Of a DNA stretch of 64,000 bases, positions 12,425 to 23,859 are shown in pieces. Both the position numbers and the translations under genes were made by a program. The DNA comes from Bugula neritina. Taxonomy: Eukaryota; Bryozoa; Gymnolaemata; Cheilostomatida; Bugulidae. Below the pieces are notes generated by a model. That model made no database searches. It was not told where the DNA came from and worked only from the letters and a program-made list of their open reading frames with translations. Position 1 is the stretch's first letter. Each line of letters opens with the position of its first letter. The DNA lies in contig OZ037768.1 of assembly GCA_964035545.1 (NCBI GenBank), forward strand, positions 21,363,200-21,427,199. The letters run 5' to 3'.

Positions 12425-12640
12425 GCAGTTGAAGGGTTAATTTGGTATGCACCAAGTTTTGGGTTCGAAACTATTGGTGATGTCAGGAAAAACATCTGCT
12501 CATAACTGCCCTGTGTCTCCTGCACATCTGTGCATACGCAGTTACTAGCTTATTGGCAAAAACCTTTGAGGCCCTCACGTGAATGAGGGACTTTACCAAA
12601 GGGGAACTTATAACTGGACTGCTACAATAAGTTGAGTTCA
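12425..12640 (+). mobile_element. Degenerate tRNA-derived SINE copy
   Basis: A B-box-like GGTTCGAA is followed by a body (GGTGATGTCAGGAAAAACATC, then CATAACTGCCC) resembling the better-preserved copies at 31070-31280 and 55961-56176. The A-box region is eroded and the 3' part differs, so this is either an old copy or a subfamily with a different tail. Confidence 0.45.
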
Positions 12641-13419
12641 AAATATAAATTATAACTTACTAGCTGATTCTTTCCAGCTGAGTGTTTGCCATGTCAAACA
12701 AGTTTATACAAACAAGAAGACAACTTTCAATGTACACTATCATATCGCTAGACTATGTGCTATGCTGATATTCCTGTTAAAGTGTTGTAACGTATTTATA
12801 TTAACTTTGACAATAATTATTATTGCAAATTAGGTGACTACACTATTGATTTAATAACAGCACACAAATTTCGCTTTAATACTAAATCTAAACACAGGTA
12901 TCACAAACTTGTGTTAGATGTAATTATTAACAATTTTCTCATAATGTTGCACACACTGAAATATTGGAAAATTCTAGTAACCAGTTCAATGTGGGCACAT
13001 TTTAAACCAAAAGAGTAGTCTCCTCTATGTTTCAGTCTGCGTAAGAAATCTCAATAAATATTTATCCGTCGTAAAAAAAGTTTTTAAATATGATTACTCG
13101 ATTTGCTAACGACAACAAAAATAAAACGAAAGCGAAAGCGCACTGTTTATGCGTGATTTCTTTTTGAACTAGCGTGAACCTTCGGATGTGATTAAAAATA
13201 AATGATACTATAAATAAATGCTATTTCTGAGATACTTGTCCAGTCAAGTGATAACGGCAAACTTGCTGTAGCAGTGCTTTTTAGTGCTATCCTATTAATA
13301 GTAGTCACAGGGTTATCAATATTTGAATTATGATGATAGGTAAGTCTGAATGAATTTTAACCCTAAAGATGTAGACTAACTCTAAGTCTAAAGTTCTAAG
13401 TCAAAGTGTGAAAGTAAAA

Positions 13420-13740
13420 AATGATTATTATTATTTATTTTTAGTCAATATCATATTGATAATCTTAATGCTAATGGTAATGATAATGACTATGAGTGAC
13501 AATGTTATTATAAAGTATTAAATTTAATATAATCATCAATAATAATTATTTTAATATTAATAATAATATAATTATCAATATCAAATTTAATATTATAGTT
13601 ATAATGTTTATATTATAATTATTTCAATCTGCATTACTCGTACTCGTAGTCATACTCATACTGATAGTGATACTCATATTGTAATTCTGTATTCATAGTA
13701 ATAACTGATAGTGATACTGATACTGTTGTATTTTTCTATA
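13420..13740. repeat. Degenerate short tandem repeats (ATT and ACTCAT/ACTGAT types)
   Basis: First comes an AT-only stretch built of ATT/AAT words. From about 13630 follow imperfect hexamer-like units alternating ACTCGT, ACTCAT, ACTGAT and AGTGAT. This is simple-sequence DNA without coding character. Confidence 0.7.
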
Positions 13741-13984
13741 TGTTATGGTGGGTGAGGTGTATAGTCTTATTGGTGCATTACTCGAAGTTACACAATCGAC
13801 TTCACAGGTTTGTCTCGTGAGAATAATATTATAATATATTTATATACAATAGATACACAACAAAACGTTACAATTAGTCCATATACTACTACTACTATAT
13901 AAGTGTTTACTCCTTCTCTCACTGATAGTAACTGACTGGGGAGCAGACTGTCCCTCGTGATCTAATTAGATCCATATCCTGATC

Positions 13985-14054
13985 GGGGGGGGGGGGGGAG
14001 GAGCCCAACGATATCATGCCACTCACCACGTGGCATTCCGCATGGTGCGGAATG
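13985..14054. other. 14-base G run and a perfect hairpin
   Basis: An uninterrupted run of 14 G (13985-13998) lies 35 bases before a perfect 9-bp inverted repeat (14034-14042 with 14046-14054, loop of 3). The surrounding ~200 bases are more GC-rich than their neighbours. The origin was not recognised; it may be a fragment of an unidentified mobile element. Confidence 0.5.
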
Positions 14055-16399
14055 TAGAAACGCCATGACTACCTTTACTACTACAAGGGAGAGGGAACGG
14101 GTGAACTATCCCTTCCTATAGATATATATGAAATCCGTGAGCCATCACAATACTACGGTTAAACTTCATGATATTTACTAATTCAGCTATTCAAACATTT
14201 GTGTTTAATCATAATGATAATGTGAACTTTAAATTTTGCATGACGTATTGATTCCATCTAATATCTTAATATATGTCACCTGTCACAAGGTTATGATATT
14301 CAAATTGTTCTAGCTTAAAAAGTTGAATTAAATTGAATTAAATGATTTTGATAGTTGGCTTGTTTGGATTGCAGAGACTTACAGCATGTCATTCAATATT
14401 ATCACATCAATAAGAAGAGTCAGATGAGTCAGAATGTTTCTGGCAAGTAAACCTCACTCTAGCCAAGAACTGGTCAAGTCCTAGAATCAACATGGCTTGG
14501 GATTAGCTCTAACTAACAGTAATGTTTATTATAATACCATACTCATTGTCAACCTACCTGTTTATTATTCTATCATTTAAATTTAAAGTTGTTGTTTATA
14601 TCATTTTTCCAACTGTCTAAAGCTGAATGCACAATGAATTTGAGAAAGTTAAGCAGTCGTAGATTATTTCAGTTGCTAGATGTGCATATTTATATCATAT
14701 AAAATAGTTTCAAGTATAATTTTTCGTAACATTAAATCTAAGGGCCCTGCAAGAATGAGCAGAAGATACTCTGTCTTTGTACAGCATTTACCAGTACTAT
14801 AAGTACTGGAGAAATTGAAAAGCCTGTGTTACATCTGAACAATATAGCAACAGAAGTTATGTTCTCATGAGAACTTTAATGGTGCCCCAAACCAGAATTC
14901 AAAAAAAGTCAAAGAACTTGGGCTATTGAAATTTCTGTATCAATTTGAGTATATTTAGCTTCACAATCCAGTAGTTGAAAAACCAGATAATTTTGAAGGC
15001 TAAATGGTAGATTCTTACACTGCAGAAAATAATAGTTCTTAATTTATTACTATTAGGTATCTTGCTATATAACTGCCTTTGCAGGCCAAGTTGTAACTTT
15101 CATGTCATTTGAATGAAGAACAATTGCCCCTCATATTATTAAAACTATTTTTAAAACAGTTGCCAAGATTGATTAAAAACAACTGTCCCACATATGTTTC
15201 CGTAGCTACTAGTGTCATTTTTAAAATGCACTCTAAAATAGTAACAGTAAAATTGAGGTTGTTTACTGATGCTGTGTTTTTGTTAGCAAATATTCAATAC
15301 CTATTTAAAATGCATGCATCTTAAAATATCCCCAAATAATCAGTTTTTACAATTTATAATTAAATAGAAATAAAATGACCCGTTTAACAACTGTAAATGA
15401 ACTTGATTTTGACGATCAACTTTTTCTATAATGATATAAAACAAAAGAAGTAAAGCAGCATTGTGAAAATGTGTTTTATAAGTAATTTTGAATAATTATT
15501 TTCATGATAAATTTGAAAATGGTTGAAAAAGAGTTTGTGCAATCATTTTGACTATTCCCTACCGATTTTTAGTCCGACAGCTATCAGGCTCACTTGTATT
15601 TTCTTTTTAGGCAATTGGTTTATTATTAAATTGCCACCATTTTAGCAATGTACTATAATTCAGTTTATCTTAATAAAAATAATGCTAGCTGCGTATATAC
15701 ATAGTAAATTAAACAACTGAATTTAAGCAAAAATATATAGTTATATTCTAAAATAGTCAAACTATAAGGGGAAATTTTTATAGCCTTCTTTTAGGTGGAA
15801 AGATTTACATGTATAATTTTTGTCTATTAAAGCCATGATATTTAATTTTTTTATTGAGCCATAATGACTTTAGTGATGACTTTTAATTGGAAAATGTGGT
15901 TTTTCAACTGCTAAAAAGTCCAATATCTCAACTTTGAGGAATGAGCGTTAGTTTTCTTATAGGCTAGTAAATATGAAGGCTGATCAATTTTAATTAGCTT
16001 GTTTGAGGTGGTTTGGTGCAGTGCAATAACTGTAGCACTTGGCTTTAGACTTTATACTTTATGTACAATGGTCATTATAAAAGGCTAATCATTAATTATA
16101 TTTATATACCTGATTATGTAGCAACTATTGTTTAAAGTATTTTGGAGTTATTCTCTCCCCATGGCCTGTGTTTGTAACCTAGGAGAAGTTTAGTGCTGTG
16201 TGTATTATAATAGGGGTATTGGCTAATGGTAATAATAAGCAATCAGTTGTTAGTGTAAAGCCAAAGTAATAATGCCATAGTATTGTTATGTTACAAAACA
16301 GTATTTACATACAAATAATATAAAATCGGGATAGCATACACAACGTAGCGTAAAGTTGGATATTTTATTATGCTATTCAAGAGATAATTCTATCTAGAT

Positions 16400-19300
16400 A
16401 TGGATCTGTCAAAACAAGTAAGTGAAAAGTAGCGTAATACGTGTAAAGTTTTTGGTCATCTAGTATTAGTTGTCTGTTTAATTAGTATGTATTATATATA
16501 GATATTATTCTGCTCACAGCTCTTCTTTTCTTGTACAATGCCCAGTTTACTTTATTCATAATAAAATTACTTGAAATAAGAAATAAAAAATTGGGGATTG
16601 GGGCCATGGCATAGCAGTTAGCCAAAAATATGCCGACTTGTGAAAATCATCTACCCAGCACAATGTGCATCATGTGTGATGATGTTCTTGTAATTTATTC
16701 CAATCAACAACTAATAGACATGAAGTCTATGTTTGAACAAAACTGGGTTGTTCAATTTTAACAGTAATTGTTTCTTTTTAACATTTCATCATCAATTCGA
16801 GAGTTGCTTAACAAAGCAATGGACAAAATTCAAGTATTAGAGAGTTTTTATCTGTTTTTTCCCTTTTAGATAATTTGTTCCTAGAAATAAGGTTTTTCAT
16901 TACTTTATTTGGAACTTCTGCCATGTTATATGGCATATATATATGTGCTTGTATTGGTGAAATTTGTCTTTGTGAATGCAGTTCAGTTGTTAAACCTATG
17001 AACATGCTGCATTGTAAGCTACAGCATCGCTACCTTCAATGTCACTCAGTGTGTAAAATGCACTGACAATATACAGTACATCTTCAACTACATGAGCTGC
17101 ATCTCCCAAAACACTAATAAAAATTACCTCCTAGTACACACTGCAAGGCAGTTTCTAGTACTATTGGCTAATCTAGCATAATCTACAGCATGTTCAAGTA
17201 CGTTCCAATAATCACCCAACGAATAAAAGAGACCCAAAGACTATTGTGTGTTGCTACATGCATTTATCTTTTGTTGACGTAGTTGTTCATTATTGCCTCT
17301 TTATAATAAAAGAACTGATAGTTTATTGAAAATTACTCTATGCCTATAGATTTTTTCTTTATAGCTAATATGTTTAAGCTGAGTGAAGGTTTTTGGTGTA
17401 GTGAATGTTTGTATCAAAGCATGAGTGAATATTCAGATTGATCCGGTGTTTAGATATTTCCAAGACAAAGAGTACAGCATTTTTTACGTCAGACTTTGTT
17501 ACAAAGTCCCCCCTCCTTACTGTAGATCACTCTATTCAAAATGTTTACTAGTATCTAGGTTTACCAGGGCATTTTTATAACAGTTTGAGTATGTAAAGCC
17601 TGTTGGTTTTTCTGCAGTGTAATTTATGTAAAGCTCAAAATTGGATTGAAATTTCTTTGTTGTTAGAAAGTAACTATCAATTCTACAATTACTTTGCTGT
17701 AGCAGCATTAGTCATATTAAGACTATAATATAAAACCATGTAGTAACTGGCAGATGAAAGAAAATCTGAGAATAAATGTACAATACAGGCTGGCTGTAAA
17801 AATATGTTGCCAAAATTAGCTCATCTTATGATAAGGTTCTTGTAGCAAAGTGTATTAAGTTTATTATTTCCAGTACTGGCCATCTTCTGCTAATGTACAC
17901 CATTTTTATGGTAACCCATTACATGTTTGACCAACTTGTCTCAAGGAAAGAATGGAAAGCTGGTAGACATGAAATCATCATGTAAACTTGTCTATTAACA
18001 ACGTATAACAGCTTCATACAGAGTTCTACGCTGCCATACTTTATACTTTCTACTTGACTACCATATTGCAACATTGCAGCACCTTTTGTGTGTGTTACTA
18101 TTACTACTGCATCGTGTTGACTTTAATCAAGTATTGAGCAGTTTAAACTTAGCAACATGATAAGGTAGCCTAATAATAAACACACACCATAATCATCGTT
18201 TATTCAATATTGTAAATAAATATAATTTTACAAACTACTCAGCTTATGATATAAATTGGAATTTTATGGTATTGTTTTCTTTGACACGAGTTAACAAAAG
18301 TTTAAACTGACATGTCATATTATGGTATATATTACATATATTATAGTATCTGATAAAATACATGCTCTATTACCATAAAATACACAATTATCAAGTTGTT
18401 TGGTACAAGCCAAATAAGAGATATCATGCACAACGTAGTTATTTGAAATCTGCTTTATTATGGTGGATATTGTATGACCTTTCTTTAGCCAATAGTGGCT
18501 CACGAGATGGTGTCTCATAGCTAAGTAGAACAGAATTCAAAGCTACTTCAACTATTGTTATGGATCCACCACGTTGCCTTCAGAAAACTTGCCAAATTTT
18601 TCTCCAAGTTTAATCATTATTAATTTGTAAATTTGCAAACCAACCAACACCTTTCAACTTTCCTCAACCTTAGTGAGCTTGTTTTGGTGTATTTTGTAGG
18701 TCTTAACCTTATTTTGGCTTCCTTTTATTGATCCTTGTTTACCATAAGTTACATTATTTTCTGTGCATACTTAGTGAATTATATTATATACTTGGTGTAT
18801 AGTGTATATATGCTACGAATTATATTATATTATATTACATACTATGAATTATATTATATTATACTTGTTATATATAGGTGCAGAGGACGGGCCCGGTTAT
18901 AGTAGCAAAACCAAATGAATTTGAACTGCTACACAGAGGGGCTATCTTGGACCATCTCCCACCACTTAGTGCTAAAGAGGTATGGATTGTAGGCTAAATG
19001 CAATTAATTCCAGCAATCATGAATAGTGTATTTTCCATAAAATATTTCTTGAAATACTTTGGGCTTATGTTGTAACACTCGGTGTGTATTACATTGTAAT
19101 ACACTGTATGTTTACAGTAATACACTGTGTGTTTACAGTAATGCACTTTGTATTATGTTTTAACACTCGATTTATTTGAAAAGCCAGCTTTCAAAATCAT
19201 TGATTTGCTGCTTTGCATATTACTGTTCGTATATAAATGTGATGACTTAAATATCTAATAAAAAGACATCTAGTTTGGAAATCAACTATAAAAAAGAGCA

Positions 19301-22300
19301 TAAGAAAAATACTTTCTATTGCTAAAGGTTGTTTACTAGATATCTGCACTATAGTCTTTGCATACGGACAACAGAAATTTAATAAATGCAAAAATATTAT
19401 ACAGTTTTAGGATTGAGCTTTTCCTTTTATAATTCTTAGAGTCTGTATAAAAAGCAATATTGGCAGTCAGCTAGCAAATTCTGTCTACTAAATAATGTTT
19501 TTATCAGCTGCATGCATTGAAAGTTTGTGCTAAAGTCACTATATGGTCATTTGGGTTATTAAACCTGGTCAGCTAAATTAAGTCAAGTAAAAAAAGATTT
19601 TTTGTAGCCTAGTGGATTACAGTGCATAGCTGCTATGACAAATCACTATATAAATTCGCAGCCACTCGTAATGCTATCTTAGTTGTATGCGCCCATGTTT
19701 TAACTTCCTTCTGTTGAAGTTTGCATTAGGAAATGATTTGGTTGTCTGTGCTCAGTGGTACACCTGGGAAAATATGCTAGTAAGAGGTTAGTTCGGGTAG
19801 TGAGGTCACACTTGAAGTGCCTAATAATATGTTTATGAATGAAGTTTGGCAACTTTTCTCAGATATAAGTAGGCATTGTGTGACTTTGTAAGGTGAAATG
19901 TGCAAGAATAATAATAAATTGCTTAGTTTAGCTGTTGAATGTAAAATTAAACTGCATAATTGCAGCAGCAGCGGGCTAGTGGGTTCAAAACCTAATAAGG
20001 TGGTTGGTGATGTGAAAAAGGGCATTCGGTCATATTTGCTGCTGTGTTACGGTAAAAATAAGTCCTTAGCCTGCTTAAAAATCCTTTACCATCAGGGATG
20101 AAGACTTTCAACAAACAGCAAAAACTGAAAAATGATTTATTTTATAACTCGAAAAACAACTTTAAAGTTAGTCACTAAGGTCTTAGCTAACTTGTATAAT
20201 ATTATTCATACTCTATAGAATCTTATTATACTGCATGTGATAGTATAGCAAGTTAGTTGCACTATTTATTTTCTTCTATTTTCTATTTCAATAATTAAAG
20301 CACTTGAAATCCGTTGGCAGCAAACATTTGAATGAAGTCATTGTGTCAACAAGTTCATTATCTGGCAGCTGTGAGTAGGCGCTTTATCCTGCTGTATATT
20401 ATCTATTCGGAATAAATAATCAAACAAAACTTGCTAAAAATCAATTTTGTGGAAGATATGTCAACTAATACAGAATTTCACCGTTAGTAGAATAAATTAT
20501 TATTGCCACTGCATGTATAAAAACAGTAAATTTTGTATTTCAAATGAAATAAAAAACATATATTTCAAATATGTATTATTATGAAGATTCGCTCAACTCA
20601 AATTTAAAGTGTAGAATGTAATGATATTTTTTGAAACATAAGTTAAATTTTAAATGTTTCTAAATGTTTCTATCAAAAACAGGCTGATGAGCCTATATCT
20701 CATCAGCCTGTTTTTGATAGAAACATTATCAGTGCACCTCCATTGGAAATATCAGAAGACGCTGTTCTCAAACAGCTAAAGGGACTAAACTCACGAAAAG
20801 GTGCAGGTCCTGATGGTCTCATTCCGAAAGTTTTAAAAATCTGCTGCTATCAACTAGCACCTGTCTTTACAAAACTGTTTACTTTCTCCATCCAATCTAA
20901 GACAACTCCAAATTCATGGAAATCTGCAATGATCAAGCCACTTCCTAAAGTCAAAAATCCTGAACTACTTAAACAATATCGTCCAATTGCTCTCACAAGC
21001 TGTATATGCAAAATGCTGGAAAGGCTCATCAAACACTACATTATAACTCATATACCTATGGACAAATATCAGTTCGCATATCGTACAAATCGGTCTACAC
21101 AAGATGCCCTGTTATGTCTAACTACTACTGTGACAAGTTTCATTGATAAGAAAGCATCCAATTACGCAAGGTGCCTCTTTCTAGACTTCTCTTCTGCATT
21201 CAATACTATATCTATTCCAGACCTCATTACGCAACTAACTCATCTTAACTCCAATGTTACTGAGTGGATTTACAGCTTTCTTACAAACAGAGTACAGCGC
21301 ACAGTAGTGGATGGCATAACATCAAATCCAATCATAACTAACACAGGAACTCCCCAAGGGTGCTGTTTATCTCCACTATTGTTTTCTATCTACACTAATA
21401 GGATTACCTCAAGCCAGAGCAACATCACTGTAGTTAAATATGCAGATGACACTTGCATTATTGGCTGCATTGGCAAACACTCTGATCTAAATATTTACTT
21501 TGACGAGATTAAAAGAATTTCTAAGCAATGTGACGATTTAAATCTATTATTAAACCCTAGCAAGACCCAAGAAATGATGTTCTCAACCCAACGTGCGAAA
21601 CCTCATACCCCTACTCTTGTATTGAATGAAACAAACATTGTATTGTCTGAAAAAGTGAGATATCTTGGTGTGTTAGTGGATCAAAATTTGAGATTTCATG
21701 AACATGTACAATCAGTAGTAACAACAGTATCAAGAAGAATGTATATTGTGAAGAATTTTGCGAATCATAGCTCTAAACCTCTAGCAAATATGTTATTCAA
21801 AAGTTTCATCATGTCCCGCATCGCCTATTGTCTACCTACTATTTTTACTTGTATCTATGCCAGTGATAAAAAGGCTATTCGACGAATTCTCAAAGATTGC
21901 TCAAAACTCGGAATTGAGTATCTAAACATTGATTTGCACATTCAGAAACTCACTAAAGAACTTGCCATCAAATATATAATAGACAATGACCATTTCATCA
22001 ATAACTTTCTGAGTCAATGCCCTTCTGGAAGATATCGAACCATCAAATATAGAGGGGCATGGGGCAGAGATAGCTTCTTGCGACATCTTGTAAATACTTT
22101 AAATGAGCTTCTATTTTAAATAATCCAACAGAGTTTTGATTTTTTTCTCTTATTTTTGTTCATTCCTACTTATTATAGCCAGTATTTACACTGAATTTTG
22201 CAACGTGTTGTCATGTTCGTGATATGTAATAAATCAATCAATCAATCAATCAAAAACCATTTCATCATACATACTGCATACTAGATTTTGCCAACAGTAA

Positions 22301-23724
22301 AATATCCCCTGAAAGTTAATTTCTAAATAGGAATCTTTAGCCCTTATATAATTTTATTATCAAGTCAACCAGTAGCTTGCTGTTGGTTTTAGCTGCTATA
22401 TTAATATTGTATGAGTCTCAACTTACAACATTGTGTAAATTCAAGTTTAAGGATAACTGTAGAGATTATAGTCACAAGTGTTGTGTTATGTTTAATCACG
22501 TCAAATATAAATAGATTTGTCGCTATGTAGCAATGATACCATTATTTCAGCTAGCCTTTGAAATTTAAATACAGGGGCAGCTCTTATTGCTAAATCCATG
22601 TTTTTAGTTAGTTATTCGGGTTTTGATCCGATTGAGAATTAAATTGTAATATATTTATATGAATAATCTTTACTCCCGTTTTGTCTTACGTTATCTGATT
22701 TTAATAGATAAAACTAATCTTTAAATGTCACTAGAATATGTAGTTCAAGAATTAGCTCTTAAGCATAATTATAAATATCTTTGCATTAAAATATGTAGAA
22801 TTCTTTTATTTTATGTTTACAAATAGCTGGAAAGCTTAAAAGCCATTTGTATTATAGAAAGATGTACTGCTGTTCAGAATTTTTTCATAAACTGATCAAA
22901 TTTTACGTTTTTAGCCATTGTAATTGTAAGTGAAAAGGTTAAGATTTTAACCGTTTTTTTTCAAAAACTATTATTCTTGGTTAATTTGTAAGAGCTCTAC
23001 TTTGAAGGAACTATGTATTGTGTCAGTCTACATCAGCAAATATCTGAAGAGTACACTGAAATCTGCAGTTAGATTTACCTTTTTTTGTTTCACTCTATTA
23101 TTTTAATACCTAATAAATGTATTTCAAGATGTTTCTCAGTATTACATTCAATATGATTTTAATAGCCTAATTCTAATTCTAATAGTCTAATTCTAAGACC
23201 TAATGTAAGTGAAAGTTGTCACTAATGCAAATATCTATCTAGTATTAATTATTGCTTCTAAAATTAGGAAAGACAACTTCATATTTTCTATTTTGATAGG
23301 AACTATTGTTGATTATATATTTTTTTCACAGCCAGCATACGCTGAAAGACCAAAGCTGGTGGATAGGGGAGCCTGGACCCAGGCAGCACCAATCAAAGAG
23401 CAGAAACACTTCCGAAATGTCAGCGATTCTATAGCCAATAATTACAGCCCTCTGGCACGGAATCTCACATGCTCTGAGATATACCAGACAACCAGATTCG
23501 GTGTGTAGCCTACTTTTCTCTTCTGTTGAATATGTCTGGTATGGGGTGATGTACAGGATTAAGTTAACCCTCCTCAACTGTGAATATTTATTGTATTTGT
23601 AGCACCTCAGGCTGAAGAATGTCTCACAGGGCTCTTGTCTCGCTCAGATGTTGAGAATATCAGAGCAGATCTACAGCAGGCTAATGCTGTCAAATTGTGA
23701 GTGCAGATTTCATCTTTACTACTG

Positions 23725-23801
<77 letters not shown>

Positions 23802-23811
23802 GCTACTACTG

Positions 23812-23859
<48 letters not shown>

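Larger units (their letters stand above)
10331..16399. other. AT-rich region with no gene recognised
   Basis: Six kilobases separate lectin gene B from the proposed first dynein exon. Reading frames are short and lack domain-like composition. Contents recognised are a degenerate SINE (12425-12640), degenerate ATT/ACTCAT-type repeats (about 13420-13740) and a G-run with a hairpin (13985-14054). The promoters of the two divergent genes should lie here, but no motif was identified. Confidence 0.55.

Noticed and set aside
16600-16760. A sixth SINE copy (GGCATAGCAGTTAGCC and a later TGTGATGATGTTC)
   Set aside because: Similarity to the family is too short and interrupted to support.
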